The notes under the pieces were generated by a model that was not told the DNA's origin, ran no database searches, and saw only the letters and a program-made list of their open reading frames with translations. Shown piece after piece: positions 31,990-43,500 of a DNA stretch of 64,000 nt. The stretch's first letter is position 1. Each line of letters begins with the position of its first letter. Source of the stretch: Hsuehochloa calcarea (taxonomy: Eukaryota; Streptophyta; Magnoliopsida; Poales; Poaceae); assembly GCA_036346395.1 (NCBI GenBank), contig CM070599.1:36075232-36139231 (forward strand). The letters are read 5' to 3'. A program made the position numbers and the translations under genes.

Positions 31990-33884
31990 TACCCCCTATG
32001 GATAGTATTTGCGGAGGGTCTTTGCGTTCCACGTATGATCAAGCTGTCGCCCTTCTAGTGTTGCGATGTAATAAGATCCTGCTCTTGTGCTTCTGGTGAT
32101 GATGTAAGGGCCTTAACACTTGGATTCTTGTTTTCCTATGGCCGTGGTGTTGGCCGCACGTTTGAGCACCATATCACCAGGTGCAAGGTTGCGGATGTGT
32201 AATTTCCTGTTGTACACTTTAGCTACCCCTTCGGCATACTTCGTCATCATGGAGATGGCATGTACTCGATGTTCTTCCAGGAGGTCCAATGATGTGCTTC
32301 GATCTTCCGGGCTTGCACTATGTGTTGTCCGAAAGGACTTGGCTTGGAATTCGACTGGAGTCATTGCTTCATCTCCGAATAATAGTTTGAACGGGGAGAA
32401 GCCCGTGGCTCTTGTGGGTGAGGTGCAAATTGCCCACAGAGCTTTTTCGAGCTCCGCTGGCCACAGTACCTTCGGTAGCCCCACAAGGCGTTTGGATAGC
32501 CCCGATAGTAAATTACCATTTGTCCTCTCGACTGCTCCATTTGATTCAGGGTGACCAACTGATGCGAAACATAATGTTATGCCGATGTTTTGACAAAACG
32601 CTCGGAATGCCCTGGAGTAGAATTGGGTGCCATTGTCGGTGATGATATCGCGAGGTACACCATAACGACATACGATACTTTTCCATACAAAGCGTTGCCA
32701 CTGTTATTTTTGCCACCGGCTCGGCCTCCACCCATCTGGAGAAGTACTCGATGGCGACGAAGGCGAAGTGAAGGATGTTCTTGGCCGTTTGGAACGGCCC
32801 GATGATGTCAAGTCCCCATCGGGCGAAGAGCCACACCAGTGCCAACTGCTGAAGTGGTACTGCGGGCGCTTTGCTACTATGACTGGCCCATTGGTGGCCT
32901 TGGCAATGCTGCACTAATCTTGCGCGTCACGTAGAGTTGTAGGCCAATAGAAGCCCTGCCGGAAGGTTTTGGACACGAGGCCTCGAGGAGCTTGGTGTGT
33001 CCCGCAGAGGCCTTCATGTATTTATTTTAGCAAAGATTGGCCTTCCACTTGGGAGATGCATCGCAAGAGGGGGCGCAAACGCCTCCTTTGTACAGCTGGC
33101 CGTCGATGATGTGGTAATTGCGCACTCGATGCTTTAGACGGTTGGCTTCAACTGTGTCGTTTGGCTCGTCTCCGTCTAAGTATTTGCGGATGACATCTCG
33201 CCAATCCGCGTTGTCTATTTGGAGAATCCTACGAGCCAGTAGTTGGGGCTGTCTGGCAGCCCCTGGTGCTTCCGGGACGGCCCCTGGTGCTTCCAGGGAA
33301 GCCCTTGGTGTCTCCAGGGCAGCCCCTGGTGCTTACGGGGTGATGGATGGCTTGAGTACTACCCTGTAGATGACATCTAGAGGACAACATTCGCCTGAGC
33401 TGGCCATTTTGGCCAGTTAATCCGCTGCGTCGTTGTCGGCTCTTGGGATGTTTTGAACAGTGATGCCATGAAAGTGCTTTGCTTCGGCCCAAACTGCTGC
33501 TATGTACTGTGCCATCTCTGGATCTCTGTTGTAAACATCCTATTAAAGTGTCTTGCGACAAGGCGTGAGTCACTCTTGATGAGTATACGTTTTGCGCCCA
33601 ACTCCCTTGCCCTTCGCAAGCCTAGAAGCAAGGTCTCGTACTCGGAAGCATTGATTGTTGTTGAGAACTCCAGTCGCGTGGCGTAAGAGATTTGGCGACC
33701 ATCTAGTGCTGTCAGGATGGCTGCAGCGCCTGCCCCGGTCGCGCACCATGATCCATCGGTGTATATCACCCATGGTGCTTGAATTTCGATGTGTGGATGA
33801 TCTCCAGCCTGGGGCGTCCACTCAGCGACAAAATCGGCTAATGCTTGTGACTTTATTGTGGTGCGTGCGACAAAGGTGATGTCG
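31990..33884 (-). pseudogene. Tat element: second RNase H and integrase
   Basis: From the right, the archaeal-like RNase H reads SFDITFVARTTIKSQALADF, then IYTDGSWCATGAGAAAILTA with the first catalytic aspartate, and INASEYETLLLGLRRARELG with the glutamate (33884-33500). A low-complexity linker with a minisatellite lies near 33250. Integrase follows: WGLDIIGPFQTAKNILHFAF with the first aspartate, then FSRWVEAEPVAKIT (32870-32650). The next parts are in shifted frames, and the C-terminal frame at 32484-32113 carries SPTRATGFSPFKLLFGDEAM. The tail ends LDHTWNAKTLRKYYP near 31995. Several frameshifts interrupt integrase, so it is inactive as given. Confidence 0.8.
33254..33340. repeat. 21-bp minisatellite in the Tat pol linker
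   Basis: Four drifting copies of GCCCCTGGTGCTTCCGGGA lie in the same reading phase, so on the minus strand they encode repeats of about seven residues rich in Gly, Ser, Thr and Arg. The period is a multiple of three. Confidence 0.7.
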
Positions 33885-34612
33885 AAGGACCGTGCGACTA
33901 GAGGGGTGAATAGAGCACGCCACACAAATTTTGAACTCAATACAATTTCACTCTAGTAGCTATTAGAAAGCTATGACCCGAGGCGAATCCAATAAAAACC
34001 CTTGTTTCAGAGCATGAACGGTCGGACCGATGGGTCGGACGTTATCTTGGCGTCGGGGATTATGATCGGACCGGCGATCCTACGTAATCTTTGGATTACA
34101 TCCACACCATCATGGATCAAGAGACAATCAAAGATCACGAAATTTACCACAAACCATCAAGAGCCCTAGCCTCCACCTCAACTCCCTAAAGACAATTAGG
34201 GTTTTGAAACATAAAAGGCGAGAGAGAGAGAGAGGTGCACCACCATCTCCTCCTATTTATAGTGGAGGCCTAAAACTTAGGGTTTGACTTAATTGGGCTC
34301 CCGTTAAGGCCCACTAACAAGCGGGTCACACACGCACGCTTCGCAAAGCGCCGTCTTTAACCTTTTGACCTAAACCGCTTCACCATGCGTCATGGATTTG
34401 CCAATAGGTCACCCTTGTCCATCTTGTGTCACGCTGAGTCGTTGACCTCACCCGCATCGTCGATCGTTACGGACCTCAACTCTTCAAGTCTAGTCCCGAT
34501 TCTCCTCGCCGTTGACCGTCGTTGACCACCAAGCAACCCGCACAACCACGGACAAGCAAACACGAATTCGGAACAAGTTCTTCACAACTATATACCCATG
34601 AAATCCACAGGC
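33885..34612 (-). mobile_element. LTR-like insert interrupting the Tat RNase H region
   Basis: The RNase H frame breaks after LQHYFLAH near 34620 and sequence resumes at SFDITFVAR near 33884. Between them lies non-coding DNA read on the minus strand. It has a TATAAATA promoter (plus-strand TATTTATA at 34254-34261) and ends CACCCCTCTAGTCGCAC, the typical end of long grass LTRs. Its right part matches 62530-62720 in inverted orientation (TTGTGAAGAACTTGTTC and following). Roughly 35 host codons seem to be missing and no clean target duplication is found, so insertion with deletion, or a truncated LTR, is likely. Confidence 0.65.
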
Positions 34613-36430
34613 ATGCGCCAAGAAATAGTGCTGGAGTTTGCGTGAAGCCATGAGTAGGGTGTAAGCCAACTTTTCTAACTCGGTGTACCTTGCCCTGGCC
34701 CCCTGGAGAGCCTCTGAGACGTAGTACACCGGCCGTTGCACCCCATCTTCTTGGACAAGGACCGTGCTGATAGCGGAAAAAGAGGCCGCGAGGTATAACA
34801 AGAGGCTCGCGCCTTGGTCTGGGCTTGCTAAGCTTGGTAATTGGGCCAGGTACTATTTGAGTTGGATAAACGCTGCTTGGCACTCTTCAGTCCATTTGAA
34901 CGGCTCTGCTCCCCGGAGCATTCTGAAAAACGGCAATGCCCGCTCTGCTGAGCGGGACAGAAACCTGCTGAGAGCTGCTAGGCGGCCTGTTAGCTTCTGC
35001 ACCTTGCGAGCAGTTTGGGGTGGTGCCATCTCTTGTATGGCCTTTATTTCCTCTGAGTTCGCCTCGATGCCCCTTTCAGAGATGAGAAAACCAAGGAGCT
35101 TTCCTGCCTTGACGCCAAAGGCACACTTGTCTGGGTTGAGCTTGATGCCTTGCAGCCGAATGTTGCTGAATGTTTCTTGCAAGTCTATAGTGTGCGAAGC
35201 CTGACGCCTACTTTTGACCACTATATCATCAATGTAGGCTTCGACATTGAGGCCGAGCTGGTTGGCCAAAATTTTGGTGATGAGGCGGGTGAATGTGGCG
35301 CCCGCGTTTTTCAGCCCGAAGGGCACGCGGTTGTAACAGTAGGTACCGATGGGTGTGATGAATGCTGTTTTGTGTTCATCTTCCTTTGCCATGAATATTT
35401 GATGATAACCGGAGTAGGCGTCTAGGAAGCTCATCAGCTCACAACTCGACGTGGCATCCACAAGTTGGTCGATGCACGGCAAGGGGAAATCGTCCTTCGG
35501 TGATGCTTTGTTGAGATCAGCGAAGTCGACGCACATTCGCCAACTGCCATTACTTTTTTGAACAAGGACGGAGTTGGCCAGCCATTCGGAGTGTTTGATC
35601 TCTCGGATGAATCCTGTTTTCAGGAGTTTTGCGACCTCTTTCTTTGCCGCTTCGAGACGTTCCACCGACATTCGTCGTAACTTTTGCTTCTTGGGCGTAC
35701 TGTCGCTTCGCAATGCCAGGCGATGCTCCATGATATTCCGCAGAACCCCCGGAATACCCTCGGGGCTCCACGCGAAGATGTCGATGTTGCTTCAGAGTAC
35801 TTGGAGAATTGCGTCGTGTGTGGCGGTTGTGAGGTCGGCTCCGAAGGCCACTGTTCTCTCCGGGGTAGTGTCAAGGAGGGGGATTTTTAGGAGTTGGCCC
35901 TCAGGTTTTGCTTTTGGTGCCCACCTTGCTGTGGTGCCGCTGATTGGAGCCACCGCCGCTCCGACCGTGTGGACTCGCCGAGCCAGTAATAACGCTTCCA
36001 ACTCCGTTTGTCTTGCTAGCTCTTAGTCACCTCGCACCGTAACTATTCCTTCATGGGCTGGAAGATTCATGCAAAGGTAGTTGTGATGTGCCACCGCGCT
36101 AAAGGAGTTCAGCGTGGCCCGGCCAAGGATGGCGTTATATCGGTAGGGCATCTGTACGACGTCGAAGGTGACGATCTCGGTGCGGGAGGCGAAGTCGTCT
36201 CTAAAAGTGACGGGCAAGTTTATTTGGACCAGGGCCGTGACTGGCCTGCCTCCAAAGCCTATCAAGGGTATCTCGGGGGGAGATAGGCGGTCCCTAGGGA
36301 TCATCATCTTGTCGAAGGCCTCTGCAAATAGCAAATCGACGGAGCTTCCTCCGTCTACAAGGACGTATCTAACATCGAAGTCCGTGATGTTGGCCGAGAC
36401 GACGAGGGGGTCTTGGTGAGGGAAGTACAC
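34613..36430 (-). pseudogene. Tat element: protease, reverse transcriptase, first RNase H
   Basis: The protease frame (36430 to 36023) shows VRYVLVDGGSSVDLLF, with the aspartic D-G-G-S motif in place of D-T/S-G, and YNAILGRATLNSFSAV. Reverse transcriptase (35731 to 34853) is almost intact: SNGSWRMCVDFADLNKASPK, SFLDAYSGYHQIFMAKEDEH, VPFGLKNAGATFTRL and the catalytic YIDDIVVKS. RNase H starts ISTVLVQEDGVQRPVYYVSE (34801 onward) and is cut by the LTR-like insert at about 34612. The long open reverse transcriptase contrasts with the broken integrase of the same element. Confidence 0.85.
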
Positions 36431-36702
36431 ACCAGAGGCGTCCTCTGGGCCGAAGGTAATGGGAATCTCGGCGTATCAAGGTGGGCTAGATGCTGGATAT
36501 GATGCGACATGGTGAATCTGGCGGGCATATGCGCGTCGTTGCCTCTTTGAAGACATGCTCGATGACGACCCTTCGACGATCATGTTGATGACTCTCTGAC
36601 GATGCTCTGGCTGGCCCCCTCGAGGCGAGGCCTTAGTGGAGGGGCAGGCAACTGGTTTCCCGGGCCCCTCTTATCTTCTCCCCGTCGGTTGTTGGCTTTG
36701 GT

Positions 36703-36900
36703 TCATATAGTCTTGCATGGCGGATATTGTACAGCACTACTGGGTTGTGTGGGATCCCTCGCCATGTAGAATGCAGAATAATGGGGTTCCCCTAGCGCCG
36801 GCCCGAGTGGTACGACACTCTTGGGTGGTGTGGGATCCCTCGCCATGCAAGTCGCAGAATAGCGGGATGCCTCCGTCTCTGCTCTGGCTATCCTGCGATC
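36703..36900 (-). repeat. Local direct duplication of about 90 bp in the Tat gag region
   Basis: GTGTGGGATCCCTCGCCATG occurs at about 36747 and again at about 36829 with related flanks. It gives a repeated YMARDPTQP-like peptide on the minus strand, between gag and protease. Confidence 0.6.
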
Positions 36901-36983
36901 CTCGGCCGGTGTGACCGCGGGCACGGCCGCGGCCCCGCCCCCCTGGGGTTTTGTTGCGCTCCGTCTAAGTGGTAGACGCTTCA

Positions 36984-38055
36984 CCCTCTAGGGCGGTATT
37001 CATTGGAGTGTGGCTTGACCGCTGCTCCTGCGGTAGTTGACACGGTCTCTTTCACGGGCGGCACGCTCGATTGCGCCACAGGGGCGCTGTGGTTAGGGAG
37101 TCCCGCCCGCCGAGCGCTATCTTCCTCTGCCCAGGCGTACTCTTCCATTTTGTCGAAGAGATCCGCCACGGAGCAGATGGGCTTGCGCGCCAATCTTTCT
37201 GCCAAGGGACCTTTCTAAAGTCCGTAAGTCGCGACATTTATGATGGTAGTTTCATTGACCCCCCTTCACTTGGGACTTTACTTCCGCAAATCTCCTAAAG
37301 AAATTACGAAGGGATTCGCCCGGGGCCTGCTTGGTGTCAAAGAGGTGCCCGACATCTTTTGGTTCGGCGTAGTTCCCTTGGAAGTTGTTCTGCAACAGGT
37401 CTCGTAATTGCTCCCATGCAAACACGGAGCGAGGTGGAATGGTGAAGAACCATGTTAACGCCACTCCTTTTAAGGCTAGGGTGATGCTTTTCACCTTTGT
37501 GGTGTCATCTCCCCCCGCGGCTTCGATGGCCGTTTCGTAAACGCGGAGGAACTCCGAGGGATCAGTGGATCCCTCGAAAGGCGTGACCTCTGGCATCTTG
37601 AAACCTTGAGGCCAACGGAATGCTTCCAGCCCCACGCTCAAGGGGGAGTTGGGATCCCCTTGGAATACCGGTGCCGAAGTGGTGGTGGGTGATGTCCTTT
37701 CGGTAGGTCCAGTGGCTTCGAGTGGCGCGGGCCTGCTGGGGTTAGCCCCCGACTGCCAGAGATCAAGCATCTCCTGGCGGAGGTCGGCTAATTCCTGCTG
37801 GTGTGCCTCATGCACCTCCCGTGCTACGCCTGTTACCCCTGTTGGCTGGCTCGCCGCGAGCATACCAGGCGGCCCTTCGCCCCCAATGATGTTTCCGCGC
37901 ACGGAGTTGTATGTTGCTTCCTCCGCGGGGATGGCGGCCGTCGCCGCTGCCACCGCAGTTCTAGTGCGCTTGGCCCTCTAGATGCCAGGCGGCGCTGTCG
38001 CTGCCACGGCTTTGGCCGAGGACCTCTTTAATGGTACTCTTCGAGGTGGTGCCAT
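36984..38055 (-). pseudogene. Tat element gag
   Basis: ATG at 38055-38053 begins MAPPRRVPLKRSSAKAVAAT. An in-frame TAG (37980-37978) follows 25 residues later, and the same frame then stays open from RAKRTRTAVAAAT to 37252. The gag core is clear: GFKMPEVTPFEGSTDPSEFL, then VALTWFFTIPPRSVFAWEQL and APGESLRNFFRRFAEVKSQV. A frameshift near 37250 leads to the next piece (AERLARKPICSVADLFDKME) ending near 36984. The TAG fits a CAG-to-TAG change or a sequence error. Confidence 0.8.
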
Positions 38056-38091
38056 TACGCTGCTTCGGAGTTGCACCTGACTTTTGCCGAG

Positions 38092-38109
38092 TCCCCACGG
38101 ACGGTGCCA
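38092..38109 (-). other. Gypsy primer-binding site
   Basis: On the minus strand TGGCACCGTCCGTGGGGA follows the LTR end by two bases. It resembles the TGGCGCC-type sites of the Tat/Athila group. The exact tRNA is not established here. Confidence 0.7.
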
Positions 38110-38111
38110 AC

Positions 38112-38937
38112 TATCGTAGCAAACAAAGACTAGACAGTAAGAGAAAAGGGGACCTACGTTACTCCCAGGGGAGCCGAAGGGTCCTCGGGAAAAGGGATCA
38201 GCAGTCGGTGGATAGATACTAATTGTTTTTCTTTAATACCCAAAAAAATCCTCCTTTACATGGGGGGTGCTTCCCTATTTATAGCCCTATGTTTACATTA
38301 CTATCCTACTCCTACAGGAATGTTGTACGCGTAGGGGCTGTAGGGACCTTTCCTCCCCCTACACCTAGGTCTTGGCCCAAGGTAGGTCTTCCTGCGCTTG
38401 GTCCACCTGGCTGGTGCACCAGGTCCACCAGCGCCCGGAGCGCTCCATTGCAGGGGGCCCTTCGGGTCTTCTCCGGAAGTGGCCTGGAGCGCTCCGAGCT
38501 TTGCGAGGCGACGAGGACCGTCCGGGCTTCGCGAGACGCCGAGGACCCTCCGGCGATGCTTCGGGTCTTCTCCAGAGGTGACCCGGAGGGCCTGCTGCTC
38601 CGGGCTTCGTGAGGCGCCGAGGACCCTCCAGAGATGCTTCGGATCTTCTCCGGAGGTGACCCGGAGGGCCTACTGCTCCTTCGGGATTCGTGAGGTGCCG
38701 ACGACCCTCCGGGGATGCTTCGGGTATTCTCCGGAGGTGTCCCGGAGGGCCTACTCTCCGGGCTTCGCGAGGCGCCGAGGACCCTCCGGGGATGCTTCAG
38801 ATCTTCTCCAGAGGTGGCTCGAAGGGCCTGCTGCTCCGGGCTTCGCGAGGCGCCGAGGACCCTCCGGGGGTGCTTTGGGTCTTCTCCGGAGGTGGCTTTG
38901 CCTAGCCATTGGGGTTGGTGGGGCCACCCCTACGACA
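38112..38937 (-). repeat. 5' LTR of the Tat element, 826 bp
   Basis: On the minus strand the LTR starts TGTCGTAGGGGTGGC (from 38937) and ends CTACGATA (38112), so its ends form TGTCGTAG...CTACGAyA. A TATA-like TATAAATAGGG (plus-strand CCCTATTTATAG near 38272) gives the promoter. It contains a 78-bp tandem array. Confidence 0.8.
38477..38900. repeat. About 78-bp tandem repeats in the Tat LTR, five copies
   Basis: Units carrying GATGCTTCGGGTCTTCTCC and GGCTTCGCGAGGCGCCGAGG are anchored at 38555, 38633, 38714, 38791 and 38869. The array lies upstream of the LTR promoter, where enhancer-like repeats are common in this group. Confidence 0.85.
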
Positions 38938-38964
38938 CCGATAAACATCAATATCCCTTAATAT

Positions 38965-39286
38965 CATCTATGGTTTTCTAGCCATTGACTAATATATAAT
39001 ATGAATTTACATTTGATTATGTTTATATTGTTAAGTAGGATAAAAAAATTCTCTAATAGGTAGTATAATTTGACACTTTCATTGGTGAAGTAATATCTTT
39101 TCTTTATGTGTACACAATCCGTCAAGTTATTTGCAACCGATTTGAATTTGATCCGCATCCGCCCTGTGCCTATATCCCAAAAAATTCGTATTTGTATCTG
39201 TATCCGACTCCAAATACGTGGTAAAAATATGGGTTATAATACGGGAAGAACAATATCCGCCCGTATCTGGTCCGTTTTCACCCCTA
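38965..39286 (-). repeat. hAT-type terminal fragment
   Basis: Read on the minus strand, the right edge begins TAGGGGTGAAAACGGACC (39286 to 39269), a typical grass hAT terminus. It is followed by GGATATTG/ATACGAAT-type AT-rich sequence. No opposite terminus is visible to the left. Confidence 0.45.
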
Positions 39287-39309
39287 CCCATCTCAAGTCA
39301 CCTCACAGG

Positions 39310-39665
39310 AAGCAATAGTGGTCCGGGAGGGGGGGGGGGTTCCCGTTGCGAGGTTATCTTGTACGGAGCAAAGGGGCGCCAAGCGACTGGTGGACCGGGC
39401 CTAGGGAGGCCTACCATATGCCCAAGGCTACGCCTATGGAGGCATAAAGATCCTACAACCCCTACGCACGGGGGCCTTTTTAGGGGTAGAATAGTAATAT
39501 CATGTTCCCTTTATGATACTATAAATAGACTCTTACTCCATGCTGCAGGGGAGGACTTTTTTCAAGGCAATAAAGACACATTAATACACTTTGACACTGT
39601 CCTTGGGTTTCCCCCTATTGCATCCGTAGGATACCCGGGGTCCTCATTTCTCTACTGTCTAATTC
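39310..39665 (+). repeat. LTR- or TRIM-like fragment with TATA box
   Basis: CTATAAATAGACTC (TATAAATA 39520-39527) is followed by AATAAA at 39569, the spacing of an LTR R region. There is a G-run near 39329 and several GGCCTA-type inverted bits. No primer-binding site or partner was found. Confidence 0.4.
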
Positions 39666-39672
39666 TGTTGCT

Positions 39673-39929
39673 ATGACAAGCTTCATGAACAACATGAAAA
39701 AAAAAACAAATTAACTCCTGAGTGTGCTGAAGATTTGGTCTTTGTGCATAACAATTTGAGACTTATATCAAGAAGAACAGAAGCATATAAAACAAGAGCA
39801 ACAAGAATGTGGGATGTGGAAGGAGATGACTTTGAATTTCTAACTGGTGTTGGCATTCTAGAAGTTGCTAATCTCTCTCTTGAAGAACCAAAGTTGGAGA
39901 TCTACTATGATGAACCAAGAAGAAAATGA
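39673..39929 (+). pseudogene. hAT transposase C-terminal fragment
   Basis: The frame starting YDKLHEQHEKKNKLTPECAE and continuing VFVHNNLRLISRRTEAYKTR to a stop at 39927-39929 is the extreme C-terminus of a hAT-family (DUF659/dimerisation) transposase. Everything upstream is missing. Together with the hAT terminus at 39286 it may be one deleted element. Confidence 0.6.
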
Positions 39930-40537
39930 GGATGAAATAGAAGTCCAGGAGTCTCATGTTGTCTTTTAATTAGCCTTGCCTCTTGAATTTAAGTTTGTTA
40001 TGTAACTTAAGTTGAATCACTCATATGTTGGCTACTTGCCGTTAGTTGAACCCTGCATTTAAGTTTCTACATTTGAACTTGGCTACTTATTAATTTTTTA
40101 TTGTTTATCAATTGTTATTGCTTAATTGATTTGATTGTTCAAGAATAAACTATACATGCTATCTTTGTAGTCTTGCTGATCATATTATTTCTTTTCCTAG
40201 GTTAATGGAATTCTGAAATTTTAGTAATGGTATTAACATGAACAATTGAACATATGATGAGTATATTCAGTACTAGTGGCGATCGGTTTCAGTTTATTTT
40301 GCGTAATGAAAATGGAACTAGAAGCCTGGTGCTCTTCAGTCTAATATGCTGTGCTCCTAGTGAAGCTTTGAAGGACATCACAGAACAATTGATGAGTACC
40401 TTGATGCAACTTCGGTCCATTCTTACCTTTATACATAGTTTTATTTACCTAATGTATATACTACTACATTGGCTTCTTCGTGACATATGGATTTTCTGAA
40501 GAAATGGACAACTGCCCAATTTACATACGACTGATGT
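39930..40537. other. Non-coding DNA left of the Tekay insertion
   Basis: AT-rich with no gene recognised. The last five bases (GATGT, 40533-40537) are the left target duplication. Because the Tekay element lies 57 bases past the YSL stop codon, the part nearest 40532 is probably the displaced remainder of the YSL 3' UTR or flank. Confidence 0.5.
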
Positions 40538-43500
40538 TGTCGGGACCCCGGGGAATTCACACAACCCCGAGACCCTCTGTGCATACCAAGCTAGTCCCAT
40601 GATCAGTAGCTAGCTTGCACAGTTACAACAATGATGCATTCATAACCATTCAACAACGAACTAATGAAGCAGACAAAGTAATATTAATTAAAGCAAAGAA
40701 AGACCTTATGGTCAAGGTTCTTACAAAAGTCGCCTCACGGGGCTTAGCAACAACAGAGTATCCGCAATGAAATCTCAAAATACGTGGAGACCAATCGACA
40801 TGCCCACAGGCAATCGAGTGGAGGACGTGACCTAGTTCGCAAAGTCTTCAAAGTAGCCTTCTTCATAGTACTCAACATTTCCTGGTTCTTCTGCTGGGAC
40901 TGATCAACAAAGGGCATAAAGCCGTGAGTACATAAAGTACTCAGCAAGTCGTAGAGAAATGTATGCACATAGTATTCATGCCAGGCTTAAACAATGATGG
41001 CTTTATGGTTAATTTGCAGAAAGCAAGTTTAACAGTAAATACAATAATTAGATGGCAAAGCAGGATTTTAAAAGAATAATACATAGATAACCAAGTTCTT
41101 TTGAATCAAACAGTGAACATCCCGTTCACTTCCCAACCATTCCAACCAAACGCTTCCATCGAACCAAACCATATTTTGAAAATACTACCCCTTGCGCGAA
41201 ATCACCAGGCATGTCCGTAACCGGGGACACGGCTATTCGAATAGATTTTGAACACTCTGCAGAGGTTGTACAGCTTTACCCACAAGAGATAAATCACTTG
41301 TAATGTCCGTCTGACACACTTCCGAGGGTGTGCGACTAAGTGACTATCACAAGGCCTTTACAAAGTTCCATTTTGCCTCGGTTCTGCTCGCTAAGGTTTC
41401 GCCATCACAGCCCCCTCTTGCGCCAATAATCAACCCTAACAGAACCGACTCAAAACTTCCCTAATTAGTTGGCCAGGTCCGTCCCATACCGGACTTATGG
41501 TTGCACGAGGTGACCCAGATCAATGACTTGCAAAGTTAAGTCCTTAGTTGGCTGCTCAGACAAGTCTACCACAACCCAATGTGCATCACACACCCACTCT
41601 AGCTTCCTACCTCAAGCCCGAGCATAAATCATTTTTGTTCAATCCCGACCAAATGGCAATCCCTGCCATGGCACAACATCTTTTAATAAAAGTGGCCTCA
41701 CACCACAATTCCATAGTTCCATTAGTCAAATTTCAATAATCATTGAACATGTGATCGAAAGTACCGCGGGTAACTAGAGCGTGTCTAAGCAATAATACGC
41801 ACCCAAGTTGGCAATACAATTATGTCCAACTAGTATTAACCATCCTAAGGTGTCCAAGGATATATGCCATTCGAGGAGACATTTCATTTTCAATTTATCA
41901 AGGAGGCATAATGGCAATTTGGTAATTATCTACTCCCAAAACCATTTTTAATAAAACTAGCCATGCATGATACTTTAAAGCAATATACATTTGTAAAATG
42001 GGTTCAACATGGTCAAAGGCCTACGACTTGCCTTCGTTGACGAGGAGAGGGTCTTCGGTCGTCGGGTCGAAGAAATCTTCCGAAACGCCGGAATCTACAC
42101 GTGCGAGAAAAGCAACAAATAAATAAAACAGCACCATATGAACTCCAAAAATTACAAAACCAGTGCCAAATGAAAGAGGGTGAATTTATATAAATTTAGA
42201 AATTTGGATCACCCAAATCGGAGTTCGGATGTGAAAGTTATAGCCAAAAGAAGTTTCAAAATCACATAAAATGATGAAATTAGGGTTTTCGGATTTTCCG
42301 GAATTATTTTTCTACTGGAAAACCGGATTTTGACGTCAGCGCCGCGCAAGCACACACGTGCGCGCTACGTGGCAGCCACGCGGGCAGAGGCGCTGACGCG
42401 GCGCCGACGTGGCGCCACGTGGGTGGCCACGTGGGCTCGGGCCTGGTCGAGAGAGAGAGAGAGAGAGAGAGCAGGCGCGGTGGCGGCGGCCGAGCCGAGG
42501 AAGACGGTGGCGCCGGTGGGAGAAAGGCGGTGGCGCTACGGAGACGGCAGCGGAGGCGGCCGGAGGCGGGAAAACGATGGCGTCGCGCGGAGAAAACGCC
42601 GAGCGAGAGAGAGAGAAGAGAAGAGAGAGGAGAGAACAGGCGCGGCGGATTTAAAGAGCTCGCGGCGACGGACGGCGCGGCGACGGGACGGCGTGGCGTG
42701 CGGACGCGGCGGAGGCGCGAGAGCGGCACGGACGCGACGGCTACCGGATTCGCATGGCCAGGATTGCGGCGGCTTGCGCGGCGTGGGAGAGAGCGCGGCG
42801 CGTCGGGGACGATGAACAGGAGCCGTCCGATTGCGATCGGACGGTGCGGAGCGAGGGAGGCGCGGGAGAAGGAGAGCCGTCCGATTTCGATCGGACGGTG
42901 GGGAGGAAAAGAGGCGCGGGCGAGGAAGACGAAGGGGCGCCGTCCGATTCCGATCGGACGGTGGGAAGCGGAAGAGGCGCGGGCGCGCGGAGGGCGTCGG
43001 ATCGCGATCAACGGCGGAGAAGAAAGGAGAGCTTGGCGAGGGAAGCGAACGGCGCGGCGCGGCGGAACGGCCGGATCTTGATCCAACGGTCGAAGAAAGA
43101 GCGGCGCGGCGAACGAGCGGCCGGATGGAGATCAACGGCCAGAGCGCGAAGTGCTTGGAGCGGCAGCGAATGAGGCGGTCAGCAGGAGGCGGTCGGGCCG
43201 GGAATAGGAGATGGGCGGAGAGATTCATTAAAACCGAAAAGGGATTTCTAAATAGTTTTTAATTTACAGAAATTCAAATAAAACAAAAGGCAATTTAGAA
43301 AATAGCAAATAGACTCCAAAAATTCTAGAAAAATTCACAGAAATTCCTTGAATTATTCTAGACTTAATAAAAATACTTTTAACTTTAAATTTTCTTTTTC
43401 TTTTGCAAATAAATTAATTTTTAATTTCGGGAAAAAGGAAAATCAATTTCTAAAATCCAATAAATCCAAGAAAATTCTTAAAATAATAATTTTGATTTTA

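Larger units (their letters stand above)
31990..38937 (-). mobile_element. Ty3/gypsy Tat-clade retrotransposon (3' LTR not found)
   Basis: On the minus strand: LTR (38937 to 38112), primer-binding site, gag, protease, reverse transcriptase, RNase H, a second RNase H of the archaeal-like type, and integrase ending near 31990. The extra RNase H after the first one is characteristic of the Tat branch of the Ogre/Tat/Athila group. A matching LTR beyond integrase is not visible in 27800-31990; that side carries tandem repeats A and B and a later insertion. No target duplication can therefore be paired. Confidence 0.85.

Noticed and set aside
42304..43262. Frames of 130-260 codons on both strands in the Tekay left LTR
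   Set aside because: The same region in the other LTR is shifted out of frame, and the content is low-complexity Arg/Pro/Ser. An LTR U3 region is not expected to code.
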